Below are positions 38,801 through 52,470 of a DNA stretch of 64,000 bases, one piece after another; positions within the stretch are counted from its first letter, which is position 1; each line of letters opens with the position of its first letter. Position numbers and translations under genes: made by a program. The DNA is from Coffea arabica (Eukaryota > Streptophyta > Magnoliopsida > Gentianales > Rubiaceae): contig NC_092312.1 in assembly GCF_036785885.1 (NCBI RefSeq), positions 19,052,001-19,116,000 of the forward strand. The letters run 5' to 3'. Below the pieces are notes generated by a model. That model saw only the letters and a list, made by a program, of their open reading frames with translations, was not told the origin of the DNA and did no database searches.

Positions 38801-41800
38801 GTATTCTGCTGTTCTGTAAATCAATCATGATGGAGCTGGCTTGTCTTTTTGCAGCTTTTGATACAACATATCAAGGCTGTTCTTCCAGGATTGAAGGCAC
38901 GCATCAATTCTAGTCTGGTTAGTGTTGCAAAAGAACACGCTAGCTATGGAGAAGTAACTGAATCAAAGGTATAGTCTGTAATGCAATTTTATATGAAAGT
39001 GTTGTCTGTTTGCAGATCATTTTGAGTCCGATTAGAACTTTCTTCTTCATATAATTTGAATTGGAAAGCTGTAGCTATACGATGTTCTTTTGGTTGATTA
39101 ACCTGTCATCAACTGAATGTGGTCTGATCTTTTAGGGTTTTCCGTGCGAGTTTATATTTGTTGACTGTTATAATACGCTTCCTAACAGTGTAACTAATTC
39201 TTTGTTGTACTCTCTAACCATAGGCCGGTCAGGGGGCACTACTGCTTAATATTCTTTCGAAGTACTGTGAAGGTAATGCTGCCATGCATTTTGTTTCTTT
39301 GTGAGTGTTGTGTGTCTGAGAAGTGTTCGATGTAAAATATGAAAAGTGTTTAACAGTGAGTTTGTTTGGATAAGAGCTTATTTGGATGATTTATTTGAGA
39401 TAATTACTGTAGCACTTTTTTGTGATGTGATGTATGTGAGATAAAAAAGTAATTGGAATTTGTGAAGCAAATTATTTTATTTCAAATCTTCTCAATCCAA
39501 ACACACGCAGTATTTTGCTTTAGCTGCCAGCTCCTTTTGGTGGGGGGACCACTACTGGGATGTCATAGGTCATTGATGACATTACCTTTTCTTTCTTAAA
39601 CAGCTTATTCTTCAATGATAGAGGGAAAGAATGAAGAAATGTCTACTTCTGAGCTCTCTGGAGGAGCAAGAATCCATTACATCTTCCAGAACATATATGT
39701 GAAGAGTTTGGAGGTATATAATGTTGATATGGATTTATGCTGTCAGTTGTAAATTTTTGAAGCTCTGCAATATTTGGTCTCTTTATTTTTCGTTGATCTT
39801 TTCATGGTCAACCTTTGAAATTTTTCCATAGGATATGAGTTTGCACATAATTAGGAACTAGCATGTTTGTACTAAATGTTATGACCGTCTCTTTGTTTTC
39901 CTGAAAAAGCAAAATTGACCATTATTGGGTTAGTGAGAGAGAAAAAAGAGGAAACAAAAAAGGAAGCAAGAACAAAACACACTTCAATTGAGTGTAAAAG
40001 CATTTTGTTGTTATAATGCTTACTTGTTTGGTTTTAGTTCCCCTACTCATTTGCAAGTAAAAGCCATGGGTGTGCTTTATCAGATACACTTTTTTTTACA
40101 ATTCTTTTTCCAAGTCTTTTTTTAAGAGAAAATGTTGGAGCATCCACTGATTTGTCTGCCATATTGGCTGGTAAATTATTTGTTCGTTTGCTTCGTCCAA
40201 ATCATAGTATATATATCCAGTTTAAATTTCCAGTGCTGGCTTAGTTAAATTGCTGCTAACAAACTTGACCGAGATTGTTACATCTCACAGGAAGTGGATC
40301 CTTGTGAAGATTTGACTGATGATGACATTCGAACTGCCATTCAAAATGCAACTGGTCCTAAGTCTGCATTATTTGTACCAGAAGTGGGTCTTTTATCAAA
40401 TTATCGCCTATTCATTGCTATCTGAAATGTATGAGTTAATGCAAAAATTTCTTACTTAATTGACAGTTTGTTTGTTGTATCTTTGTTTCTTGGGGAACTG
40501 CATCCTTTAGGTGCCATTTGAAGTTCTAGTTCGTAGACAGATAGCTCGTTTATTGGACCCTAGTCTTCAGTGTGCTAGATTCATTTATGATGAGCTGATA
40601 AAGGTGCGCTGCTTATATTTTCTGGACATGAGAAGTCTTAACCATATCTGGAGACTAATTCTGGTTATTTTCTCTCTTCAGATGAGCCACCGCTGCATAA
40701 TCCATGAATTGCAACGCTTTCCTGTTCTTAGAAAGCGTATGGATGAGGTCACAGGGAACTTTTTACGGGAAGGCCTTGAACCCTCTGAAACAATGATTGG
40801 TCACATCATTGAGATGGAGGTATGGTATTTGGATGTTTTCCTCGTTTCTTGGCCTGAAGTATGTTTCCTGTATGCCATTTCCTTTCACCTATACTTGTAG
40901 AATAGGCCTGTGACATTGAAAAAAACTCACAATAGCCTTTTTCCTCTTTTTGGATTTTGTACAGATGGATTAATTATTTTACTTTCCCAGGAAATATGCA
41001 GCTTGTTTTGTTTATTCGTTTGTTTTTAAGAGGGTTACTTGACAAGAAGTGATTCTTGAAGGATCATTAAAAAGACCGGAAGCGTGCATTATGGTTAGAA
41101 GTTTTTAAAGTGAGAAAAAAAATTTTAAATTGAGAAGCTGTTCTCAAATGCATCTCAGAATTTGATTTTTTAGCTTAATTAAGCTAGAAGCAAAATATAA
41201 CAACTGATCCCATCTTTTAGTGTAAGAAAAACTTTTAGTTTAGGTGATTGTAAGCAATACATCATGGCTCTTGTTGAATATAAAATAGTTCAGCATGTTA
41301 TATACTTAGTGAACCCACAACAAATGAAAATCAATTCATGAATTTGGTTTCTCGGTAGCTTCTTTATTTTCCTTTTATTTGTTGCATATAGAGTCGGAAC
41401 TTATAGCTTATACGAATGAAAGTCCTTTTTTTCCCCTTGCATTTATCCTCACTAGCCCTATTTTACTATGATGTGAATGCCTTTGGTTAGTCCTCAGGTT
41501 CTGCTGTTAGTGTTTTTCTTATTTTGTATTTCCAACTTTAACCTTTTTTGGGTTCTTGCCTGCGCGCCTTTTGTTTTTTTGGGGGGGGGGGTGCGGTGCT
41601 ACTGGTTGTGTGGTTTGGTGGTGTGTTCTGCACTCTAGCAGTATAATCAGATTCTTTGATAGGAGATGTCAGATGTTTTATCTAATGATGAACAATGGTG
41701 AAATAGTAGTGTTGAGGGGTATAGTATTAAAATTGCCAAATCCAAGCATTTTAGGAATGTTGAGGCGTGTAGGATTAAAATTATAAGTGAAGCAAAGACC

Positions 41801-44800
41801 TGTGTGCTGATTATGACATTGGGATGACTTACCTGAAAATGATGCGTATGATAAGGAGATCTGTTTTTGGCACATCTTCTACAATGAAAACTCTTCTTCT
41901 AAATAAGAAGACTTTGCCCAAGCAAGAAAATACGTTTGATTCAAAATTGTTGTTATGGATATTGCGCAAGTCTGGATCTTTAATTTAGATGTCCACCAGG
42001 GTCCTCTTTGCACAGGTTGTAATTGTCCTTGTTCAAGAATGATATAATCCTGGCATAATAACTAATAAGTTCTGCAGATGGATTACATAAATACATCCCA
42101 TCCAAATTTTATTGGTGGTAGTAAAGCTGTGGAAACAGCATTGCAACAGATAAAGTCCTCTAGGATATCTGCCCCTAATCCAAGACAGAAGGTAAATTTT
42201 GTTTATTTTATTTTACATTTTGCCTTTCCACTCCTTAGTTTCACAATCAAGCTTAGCTGTTATATTTGCTGTTTCTGATTTACATAACATCAACAGGATG
42301 TTGTAGATTCAGAGAAAGCACCAACATCAGAAAGAAGTCTAAAATCACGTGCTATTCTTGCTAGGCCGGTGAATGGATTTGTACCCGAACAGGTAGGCCT
42401 TTTATCCGTCTATGTTAATCCCAGTGGATTCTGTGGGGCCATGCTCTTGGTTTTGACTTTTTGTATATCTACCTGATAACTTTTCATCTTTTTGCATGGG
42501 ATATAGAGTGTTCGCTCTGCTGCAGATGTCGAGAAAACTGGAAATTCTGGTATTGCCATCTCATTGGTGATATTATCCATATCATATTTACTATGGGAAA
42601 GCATTAAATGTTCAACAGTTCTGTGTGAATTGACCTATAAGATATGCTAATTACTCTTCTTATACGGTGATTTGAAAAATCCAAGTCAAGGCCAGGATAC
42701 AAATCTTATGTCTTGTTTCCAGATGCATTTAAGGATGAGAATGAAAATTAATATAATTATTTGCATTCTGCTATATTGCAGGACCTACTACAACAGGTTC
42801 AAGCTGGGGAATATCCTCTATTTTTGGTGGATCTGACAATCGCTCATCTGCTAAAGAGAACGCCAACAAGCACTTTAATGAACCTGTTCAGAGCATGGAC
42901 CATGCCTTTGACCATGCCTTTTCAATGATTCATCTAAGAGAGGTTTTTGCATGCACTCTTATTCCCAGTCTCTTGTGGATAGCTTACTAAGCTTTCTTTT
43001 GGTCTGGCGCATGATTTTGTTATAATTTTCTGAGAAATTTTCTTACAGCCACCAACAGTGCTAAGGCCATCTGAAACCCATTCAGATCAGGAGGCAATTG
43101 AGATTACAGTAACAAAGCTGTTGCTGAGGTCCTACTATGATATTGTTAGAAAGAATATTGAAGATTCTGTACCCAAAGCAATCATGCATTTTCTGGTAAA
43201 CAATAATTCTTCTTGGGATTGCACCTCTTTTGGTTGTTTATTACTCTATATTTCTTTTGTCGCATCAGTTTCCCATTATCACTGCCTGTAGTATTTATAA
43301 CCTAAGGTTTCATGGCTGGGAGAAACTTTTGAGTGTGGCATACATTTCCTGATAAATTGGCATTGATTTTGAATTGGCAGTTACTGCTGTCATACTCATT
43401 GATACCTTTCTTCTTCTGATCTTTCTGTTTGTTCGAACATACTTTTTTTTCTCTGATTTTAATATTGTGGATATTAACCTAGAATGTTAATCCACTATTT
43501 ACATTGATACTTCTGTACATGCAGTGTTTAATTGTTGCTGACTACAAGCAAATAAGAATATTCTTATTGGTATTGCAATTTTTTCCTCATGGGGTTTTCA
43601 CTGCTATTCTTCAGTATCAGAAATTTAAAATATTCAATTTTGTAGCTGTTTTTTCTTGGTTATGGCGTGACTTTGTGATTATGTGGGTGGTTGGCTTCGT
43701 AACATATTATGCTCTTGGAGAACCAATTCCATGCAATTTGTTCCAAGTATATGTTTTATGCAACTTTTGGGCCACCAGCACCCTGAGATATCTTCTGATG
43801 CTGTGAGACAGGTTATTTTATGAGGTCTCAAGCAAACACCACGACCTTCCCCCACCCCCACCCCCACCCCCGGGGCAGGAATAAATAAGTGAAGCACAAA
43901 ATGAATGTCATCATACACTTCTAATTTATAAAGTCACTCTTTCTCCCTCCATAGTTGTCTGTCGGTTCGTATGTCTGTGTGCGTGCCAATATGGGAATCC
44001 CTGCACTGAGGTCTCCTTTTGTTTTGGCAGTTCATGTTATTGCTTTGTCATCAATTGAACTGTAAGATATCACTGGTAACTTGGTAAATTAAAACAAAGA
44101 ATGTTCTAGTTTTTTGACAACGAATGACGAATTGTCATTTATCAGTATGAATTTTTGATGAAGAATGACGAACTATCATTTATTAGTTTGGAAGAATGGT
44201 ATCAAGTAAATGTCAGCTTATGACTGGGAAGACCTTGGATTCTCAATTGTGGAACTGTTGCTGCTATGTTAAATAGTTCTGTTTGCTTGCAGCTGAGGTC
44301 TTCTGTCCCAAAAACAGTAGAAACAGTTCTGGTTTTACTTTTCTTCAAGTTTGCTGTTTAAAAAGGATGAAGTACAACTGATTAATGTAAGTTTTTTGCA
44401 ATAAATGATTGACCCAGGTAAACCACACCAAACGAGAGCTGCACAATGTGTTCATCAAAAAGCTTTACAGGTAATATATATGTAGCTAATCTTGTCATAA
44501 TGGTGTTTTAATGTCAACTTTTTTTTTGAAAGCGTCATACACTAGGTACCTCTGGTCTTCTGGTGGACTCTGACCTTCAAGTTCTGTGTCTGCTTAATTA
44601 TTCATCAGTTATATTGACTGGGATAATGGTAACTTGTATCAGAGACAATTTATTCGAAGAGATGTTGCAGGAACCGGATGAGATAGCCTTGAAGAGGAAA
44701 CGTGCTCGAGAGACACTTCGTGTTCTTCAACAAGCTTTCCGAGTGAGTGCTTGGATCCTTGTGATTGTCTGTAGCTAAATGAACATTTCAAGTTTGAGTC

Positions 44801-45502
44801 TATTCATTCTACAGTTTGGAGGTTTATTGCTATGTTTCAATTTCATGCATGAATGCTGTTAGCATGTCAATTTTGTCGATCAGGCTAAGTATAGACTCTT
44901 TGGGTTTTGTGGTTGTCGTCTTGTGATCTTTTCGGGCAAAGGCCTTCTACCAGAACAATATCCTGTCTCTATGGATTGCTAAAGCTCCAAAGTTCATGCC
45001 CTTCCCATTCTCATCTATAGTTTGTTCTGATTGGATCTTGTTATCGTTTGTTTTCCTTTTCCCTTTTACTCCTTCCTTTTTTTTTATAACAAATTTTCTA
45101 ATTTTTGGTTGCGAGTGGAGTTTTTTGTGTTGCTAGGTGATTAAGCTAACCAATTGCAGATGGTAAACCTCCTTGAAAAAATTTGAATGGAACTTGTGCA
45201 ATTGAAGGCAATGTTTTGTTATCCTTTTTATCTAGGTTTTGGATGAGTTGCCTCTTGAAGCTGATACAGTAGAGAGGGGCTACAGCTTAAGTACAGACAC
45301 AACTGGTCTCCCAAAGATCCATGGGCTGCCATCATCATCCTTCTACACCACCAGCAGTGGTTCAACTGATTCCTACACTGCTCCAAAAAATCTCAAATCC
45401 CGCAAGTCATCTCATTCTGGAGAGCTCCATTCTCCATTTTATGGCAATGCTGACTCTAATGGAGGGGGGCGAAATTATCTTTATCCTGCAGTTGATGTAT
45501 AG
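35893..45502 (+). CDS. DRP3A: dynamin-related GTPase DRP3A/DRP3B, 20 coding exons
   Basis: Mechanochemical GTPase that divides mitochondria and peroxisomes after recruitment to their outer membrane. Exons: 35893-36282, 37397-37679, 37792-37820, 37940-38041, 38312-38380, 38467-38526, 38855-38968, 39224-39272, 39604-39713, 40291-40383, 40511-40603, 40682-40819, 42078-42191, 42297-42392, 42507-42549, 42782-42942, 43049-43195, 44418-44470, 44643-44742, 45236-45502. They join in frame to 836 residues, close to the Arabidopsis proteins. The GTPase domain has GSQSSGKSS at 59-67, switch Thr86, DLPG at 164-167, TKLD at 233-236 and NRSQ near 264. The middle domain follows, then a low-complexity insert and the GTPase effector domain (about 649-753). 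No PH or proline-rich domain, as expected for DRP3. DRP3A versus DRP3B cannot be separated. Confidence 0.95.
39352..39513. mobile_element. small MITE in a DRP3 intron
   Basis: About 160 bases in intron 8 starting TGTTTGGATAAGAG and ending TCAATCCAAACACA, an imperfect inverted repeat, with the internal phrase GTGATGTGATGTATGTGAG. Fragments with the same internal phrase occur near 13270, 25520 and 27960. Confidence 0.6.
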
Positions 45503-47432
45503 GCTGATTGCTGACATGGTGGATGGAAAGACATTTGATCACTGTCCAGCAGATTGGAGGACATCTAGGATCATGGCTTTCGGATCTGGTGGAGAGCTAG
45601 TATTCTTTTATGAAGAAAAAGTTGATAGTAAGGTTGACCATTATTTTGCCTACCCATCTATTTTTTCATTTCCTTCCCATATATAGTTTGTTTTAAGTGG
45701 TTATCACAAGCTCCAGCATAAAAGGTCTTAAATAAAGGAGCCATTGCTTCCATCTTTGCTAGCAGTGGTGACCTTTTCGTTGCTGACAATATGCCTAAAT
45801 TTATGGAAGTGTATTTAGTTTCTTTACCGAGGTTATGCAATTTTGTTGGTCCTGCTCTCGTGTTCTTCACGATCATGACTGAGCAAGTTCTCGGATGTGA
45901 TTTCAACCATGTTTTGGAGGTTTGTGTACAGCATATAAAGTTTTGCTTTTTCTACTGGGAGAACAAATGTATCTCTAACTCGATATTAATTCATATTTTG
46001 ACACGGTAGTATTCCTCCTGTTCATGTATGGCATACTGTTAAAGCCTTTCATATCGAGAATTTCTTGATGTAATTGTTTCTTCTTGAGGTGGTACAAGTA
46101 TGAATCCGGTAAACCTTTATCAGAAAAGAGTGCTTGGTTGAATGCCCTAAAATGTTTGAAAGACAAATACTTGGCCTAAATGAGCTTTAAGATCTTGCAC
46201 CGGGGCAGTACAACCATGTCCTTGGCATCTGTTTTAAATTTGCTCAAGAGTAATTGAATGAAACGTGGACAAGCCCAATATAGGCATCCAGGGGAGACCC
46301 CTGGAATTTTGTGCCCCCTGTGTTCTATTGTTAATGTTGTGTTTTCACTTTATTGATGTTTTAAAATAAGAGTTATCATTTCAAATTGGATACATGTTTT
46401 TTATTCCTGTTGTTTGAAACAGTAACTTTTTAAAATTTTAATGTGCATTTAACTAGAAAATAGTTTAAAGTCAAAGTATACATGTGTAAATTCATTGATA
46501 TCACATCATCTAAACATAATGATTGCTGTATCTCCATTAAAAGTTGGATCCCCACGACTTTACTATGTCTCTATTAGCATGGAGAGAGTATTTTAGTAGT
46601 ATCATGTTTGCCTATATTGCGGGAATAAATAAATTTTAAACCATATGCCGGGGCCTGCCTATGTTAGTAGTCAAGAAAAGAGGGGAAAGTGCCATCCGTA
46701 TTATATTTTTCTAGTCATCCATTCAAACCGCAAAATTTCACAGAACGTCCAATTCTGAATTATGTGGAATAGGAAGGCCAACAGTGCACTCTTAGACTGG
46801 CTAAACTGGAAGCTCTTTCCATCTCCTAGTTCATTTTTTAAGGCCTAGCCATGCTAGAAGTTTCATCGATGAAAATGTGGCGTACATGTTTCGCGATCTC
46901 TAAATTGTTCTCTGGTAAAGCAGATATAGGTGAGTGAAGTAAATGCCAAACAACACTGTCCCTTGCCCTGCCCAAGCTTTCCCCATCTCTCCTTTTTGCT
47001 CCCTCTGTGTTCTGTGGTAGCATGTCAGATTGATTGTCATGAAGGCAGGAAACTAGAATCCCTAAAACATAACAAACTCTAACGCAATTAAACCAACCAC
47101 TTGGCTGGGTGACAGCAGCAATCTTCATGTCGTATACAAGCAGCGTAAATAGGCATTCCTCAGCGAGAAAGGAAGAAAGAATCTTGGTCACTCAGACAAT
47201 CATCAATTATATTCTATAAAATGTTCAGCAACTCCTCCGATACATGCATACGCTTTTAGTATTATGGACAGAAGCGTCTGTACAAGTTAGAGGCCAGCTC
47301 ATTCCTCCCTATAGATCAAGAAAAAGCCACCGCTCATGTATCCAATTAGTCATTCACCATCTTTGATCAAAACTGTACATGATTAGCTAAACTAATTCAC
47401 CACCTTTGGACGGCACATGCTCCGCTACCCAT
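45503..47432. other. convergent 3' region between the DRP3 and GATA genes
   Basis: 3' untranslated sequence of the plus-strand DRP3 gene on the left and of the minus-strand GATA gene on the right. No third gene recognised. Open frames on the minus strand at 46838-47191 have no motif. Confidence 0.45.
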
Positions 47433-50400
47433 CTACTCAAGATCTGCGTTGCTAGAAAGCCAAACCTGCTCATCAAAATTCGAAGGAATCTCGAATTCCG
47501 TCCCCGAAGCATTAGCAAGTTCATCTAAAGTCTCCTGCTAATACAACGTCACCAAACATATAACTGTGTAAACTTTGTGAACATATTAATAGCAGTGAAT
47601 TCACATATCAGGTTAAAAGAACAATTTCCAAATTTAAGGGAAAACAACAGCACAAAATTAAGTTTAGAATTGGAGATGTCAAACTACAGAACTAGGCCAA
47701 GAAAAAGCATTCCTGTAAATTTGAAGGAAATCTATATAAAGATAGTTATCAGAAATAAAGGGAACTTCCAACAGTTCAGCACAGCCAAATTTTTTCCCCC
47801 CCTCTTTTTTTTTTTTTGCTTTCAAAAAACGAAAATGAAATTAACTTTACAATTCAACTATCACAACTGGTTTCTTCATGCAAAGAGACGAGGGAAAAAA
47901 TAGTTAGGGAATTAATATTTGCATGCTAGTAATAAGTCCAGAATTGCAAGCCTTTAACAAAGTTCATCTAAGCTAATAGTTGCAAGAAAAAAAGAGCCAA
48001 TAGTCTCTGCTAGCCAAATGTTAGAATAAGTATGGAAGCATCATGGCCCCCTGAGTTAGTCAATAGATGAACTACTAGTATCAAGTCAGGAAGCTTGTCA
48101 CCATGGACGTATATAGTCTCTCTTCCACTAAAACACAGAGCATCTAATTTTGGAACTGTACATAATGTATATCAATCAAAACCAAAGCTACCCTTGATGA
48201 GGTGTTCCAAGGAGCAACAACATGATCCACTGAAAACCCCAACCTCACCCACTCTCCTCAAACCCACAAATGGTAAAATGGAGCATATATACCTGGATAT
48301 AAGTGGAAAACTCTATAATATTTATACAACAATGAAAAATGAACAAATGAATTTTCAAGAGTCACAAGTGTTATCAAAAACCTTAAAGATCTTGAAAATT
48401 AGGAAATTTTTACCTGTTCATCCAGGTTAATTGATGAATTTCCTAATCCAACAGGAGAATCACCACTAAGTCCTTGAGCAGTTTCCAGCAAATCCTGAAA
48501 ATGACAGGTAAATTAGATACATCCAGAAATTGAATGCAATTGGAACCATCAAGGAAAAGTAAAGTTTGATTTGCAGGAAAAACTTACTAAAACAAATTGC
48601 AGTAAGTTCACAAAAAGTGCAAGCAAAACCAACTACCAAATATCGTCATAAGTGATTCATAATAAAACTCATTCATACTGTAGTTGGAGTTAACCAAGAT
48701 ATGATATGTAGAACTGTGCAACACAGAGTTGCTTCATAATTGCTTAAGGAAAGCCACTTAAATTATAGCAAGCAGCAACAAGAGAGTAATTTCAACTCAA
48801 GTTATCTAACCTAATAAAAGTCCTTTTTTCCTAATGAAATTTAGTAGTACTAGCAGATTTCAAATGTAAAAGTGCTTTTTTGATGTACACATTTGCAACT
48901 CTCAAATATGTTCTCAAGTAAGATACAAACTACTATCCTAGCTTTTATCTTCTTCTGTTTTTCTTTTCTCCTCCTTTTTATCCCACAATGCTATGCAGCC
49001 TATACCACTTAAGAGGGAAAAGCTAAGTTATGGTGTCATGATGAGTCAAAGAAATGAAAATCTTGAGAAGTAGAGCACTTATAGTTCATTTAGTAGAAGA
49101 GTAGAATTCTTGAGAACCTTGCACTGGTGAGAGGGAGTTTCTTAAAAGAGTTTCATTGCAAAAGAATCTACAGCTACCTGCGCATTTGGTCCAAGTGAAG
49201 GGCAACCAGACTCCACAAACATGGGTTTTGCATCTTCTGAACTTCCCTGTACAAGTCAAAAAAAAAAAAAAGAAAATTCAGTACCAACTGACGGTGTATG
49301 TCCAGTTGCCACTTATTTCAGAGCAATTTCAGCCAAATTAATCAAAAAAAGAAAAAAAGTACCCACAATAAGGCATCAAGGGTGAAAGATTAACTATATT
49401 ACCAGATACATAAAAGTGATATCTAGTACATAAGTATATTTCAGAATCTATCTCTTATTCAGGAGATCACTAATCCAAATCCCATCATCAACAAAAATTC
49501 CTAAGGAGATATTCAAATGTCATCTATTGTCTCAAAGTGAAAATTCCCTATCATTCTGAATATCTGATGCAAAAGCAAAACAACCAAATTTTAAAGAATT
49601 GATTCAACTCAAGTTACCCACAGATAAAATACCTCTTCATCCTGGTTATGATATGAATTTTCAGGTTCCATGCTAGAAGCCTTCATCTCTGGAGTTTCCT
49701 GGTGATTGCATGAACACCATGAGGTCCATAAAGCAGAAACATGTTTGTATATGATCATAATGGAGTATAACACCATGGCTAAAGGTCAACATCTTATTAC
49801 TGTTTATATATAATGAGAGAGAAACTATTTACCGGATCGCTTTGGTCGAAGTATGCACTTCGTCCTCCCTTAGTAAGATCCCGCAAAGTTCCCTTGACAA
49901 GAGACAGAAATTGTCAGTCAAAGGCGAACTCCAACCAGAATAATATCAGGCAACACAAACAGCACTATAACATTAATCAGAAATTCAAATACCCATAGTC
50001 TTACAAGTCACAAACACATTGTAGTAGACAATGAGGTATTCTGGCACAAAGCTGTCATTATTATAATCCATGAAGGCTACCAAAGCACGATGCATTAAAG
50101 AATGCAACAGCCCAATGATCTTCCACACTAAAAGTCATAAATAAAAAATGCCAACTGATTTCCAAAGCAGTTCACAACTATATGAAGGAGAAATTTAAGA
50201 CTAACACAAAATTACTTTGCAATTCATTTTACATAGGCCATATGTTCACTGACCAAAAGCAAAATAATTCTACCAATTTAGCCCTTCTAGTCCCATAACC
50301 AGCCTAGCTCATAAAATGTTTTCATTGATTAAAACAAAATGTAGATGAAGGCTAATCCGCCCAGAACAACAAATGATTAATTAAAAACAGAAAAGATAAA

Positions 50401-52116
50401 TTACACAACACGTCAGACAAGCTTCTACCTTGTTAGCCCACATTAATCCACAAGCATTGCAGAGAGTTCTTGGACCTCCTGGCCCCCGTCGCATTGCTGG
50501 AGTTGATTTTTCACTAACCCCACAATGTTGACACCTGCGTGAACTAGTGAATACATGGATAGTTAAACAACCACATGTAGAACAGAAAGGATGCGTTTAC
50601 ACGAGTAAATGATAGCTTAATAGAATAACTCAAAAATGAGAAAAAGCTCCAACATAACTCGTTCACTTCTGTTCCAAAAAACAATGCAAATATGAATTGT
50701 ATCAAACAAGCAAAAGAAAAAACCTCTGGAAGTACCAATTATCGGAGAAGATTTTAGAGCACTTACACATGTTCTTGATGAGGAGTGACTTCGCCTGACT
50801 CCCAATTTTCAGCAGCTTTTCCTGCATCTTTTAAAGAGGCAAATTGTCCATTTTTCCGATGCATCCTAATCCAAAATAGAACCAGAAAGAGAATCTCTCT
50901 CAATTTTATACCACACACAACACAACAAGCAGTTTGCAATATCACAAGTGTCAGAAATAAATATAAAGCATCTACTGAGCAGAATATTGTATAGAGAGTC
51001 ATGGACGATGATCTAAACCATTGAATTGCATGCCGTCCTCTACAATCATGTTCTTGTGTTCTATTATCTTTACTCAATCTTATTAGAACTACAGTCACCA
51101 CTCACCAGCCATCCTAGACCTGCTTTAAGCTCAGGGTCATGATCATTCAAAATTGTAACCCAGAAAAACCAAATCCCATAATTTAGAATCAAGTCTCATA
51201 GCATACGAAAGTTAAGGAACACTGCAACAACTAGCAAAAGAATATGATCTTTGAACCGCACCTCTGTGCAACTTCTTTTCTGCAAGTGTACCGAATCTTC
51301 TTCTCAAAGCATCTCTCTTTCCTCTTCTCACGAAATCTAACCAATGACGCAATTCGTCTAGACACATTTGGTTGACTGGAACCATCATCTGTAGTCTAGA
51401 GCATTATTCAAACGGTAGCATCAAACTTTGCAGATGAACAGAACTAGAAAAAAAGAAGTATTTGCAAAAAGTACCTTACAATTTTGTTGCAACAGAAATT
51501 CAGAACTACGTATACTACGTGGTACATCACGCCCTCCCAATAGCAAAAGTACCGCCTGCACCTATATAGAGTAATTCCAACGATATAAACATCCCTTGCT
51601 TCTTTATGCAATTAAACGGAAAAAAAAAATTATTTCCTTACCAAATACCGGAACAACAAAAGTATTGTAATCATTTCTCACCAAAAAAATAGAAAAATTA
51701 CACCACAACACATGTTCAAATAACAATTAAAAGAAGAAACACAGAAAATTAAACCAAATAAATGGAAGCAACACAGGAGGAAAAATGCTAAAAATCTCAT
51801 TTGCCAATTATAATTGAACCTTTTCGGGAGGAACAGCAGGGAAAACATAGACTTCGCCTTCGAAAGAGATGGTGAGCTCACTAGTCCGTGATGCCATGGG
51901 AGCTCCGCCGGGGCTAGTTAGTATAGTCGCTATTGGCATGGAGTTGACAGCTCGCATCTCCCGAGCGCCGCTATTGATCCGTTCGTCAACGGCGCCGATG
52001 TCGTCGGCGTCAAAGCCGCCGGCGGAGCCGTCTTCGTCAACTTGAAATGGCACGTTCACGTATCGATCCTTGTACGGCCGTTTATGACGTCGTCTTCCGT
52101 TCATCGTCGACGCCAT
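47433..52116 (-). CDS. GATA28: TIFY-CCT-GATA transcription factor (ZML / GATA24-GATA28 type), 10 exons
   Basis: Nuclear transcription factor of the ZIM subgroup of plant GATA factors; relatives act in light and cry1 signalling. Minus-strand exons: 52116-51820, 51561-51475, 51395-51262, 50865-50767, 50534-50429, 49892-49833, 49698-49633, 49246-49178, 48494-48414, 47534-47433; they join in frame to 366 residues. Domains: TIFY ([11 protein letters not shown], residues 82-92, continuing to the LLLLGG at about 109), CCT ([20 protein letters not shown] onward, about 141-182), and a GATA zinc finger C207-X2-C210-X20-C231-X2-C234. Small exons encode the acidic, poorly ordered C-terminus. The domain order is diagnostic for ZIM/ZML; GATA24, 25 or 28 cannot be told apart, so the symbol marks the group. 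It converges with the DRP3 gene. Confidence 0.93.
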
Positions 52117-52418
52117 TTCTCCACCATCACATGCAACGATCCAAAAACCCTAACCCCCGAGCCCAGCTCAGCAGCTCGGGCGAGTAAGTCCACTGCAGAT
52201 TACCACCAGATAATCCGAATTGCTCTACTCCAACTGTGATTAATAAACTTGATTAGGAAGGAGAAAATAGCGTTGATTTCATAATTACTTTCACGTTTTT
52301 GCCTGAAAAGGGGTAGACTTGGAGTTGTTTGGAAGGGAGGGGGGGAGAAATAATTTAATGAGTATGCATTTTCAATTTCATTTAATGGTAGGGTCCCAGA
52401 CCCAAATGGGGAGATAAA

Positions 52419-52449
52419 TCACGTGACAGGTGAGAGAGGAGTCACGTGA
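52419..52449. promoter_or_regulatory. paired TCACGTGA palindromes upstream of the GATA gene
   Basis: Two identical 8-base palindromes at 52419-52426 and 52442-52449, about 23 bases apart and 300-330 bases upstream of the GATA start codon. Each contains the G-box CACGTG. An inverted CCAAT (ATTGG) overlaps the second. Suggests bHLH/bZIP control, by motif only. Confidence 0.5.
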
Positions 52450-52470
52450 TTGGCCGGGCACATCATCCAG

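Noticed and set aside
46838-47191. 117-codon minus-strand frame downstream of the GATA gene
   Set aside because: Lies in the expected 3' region of the GATA gene, with no motif.
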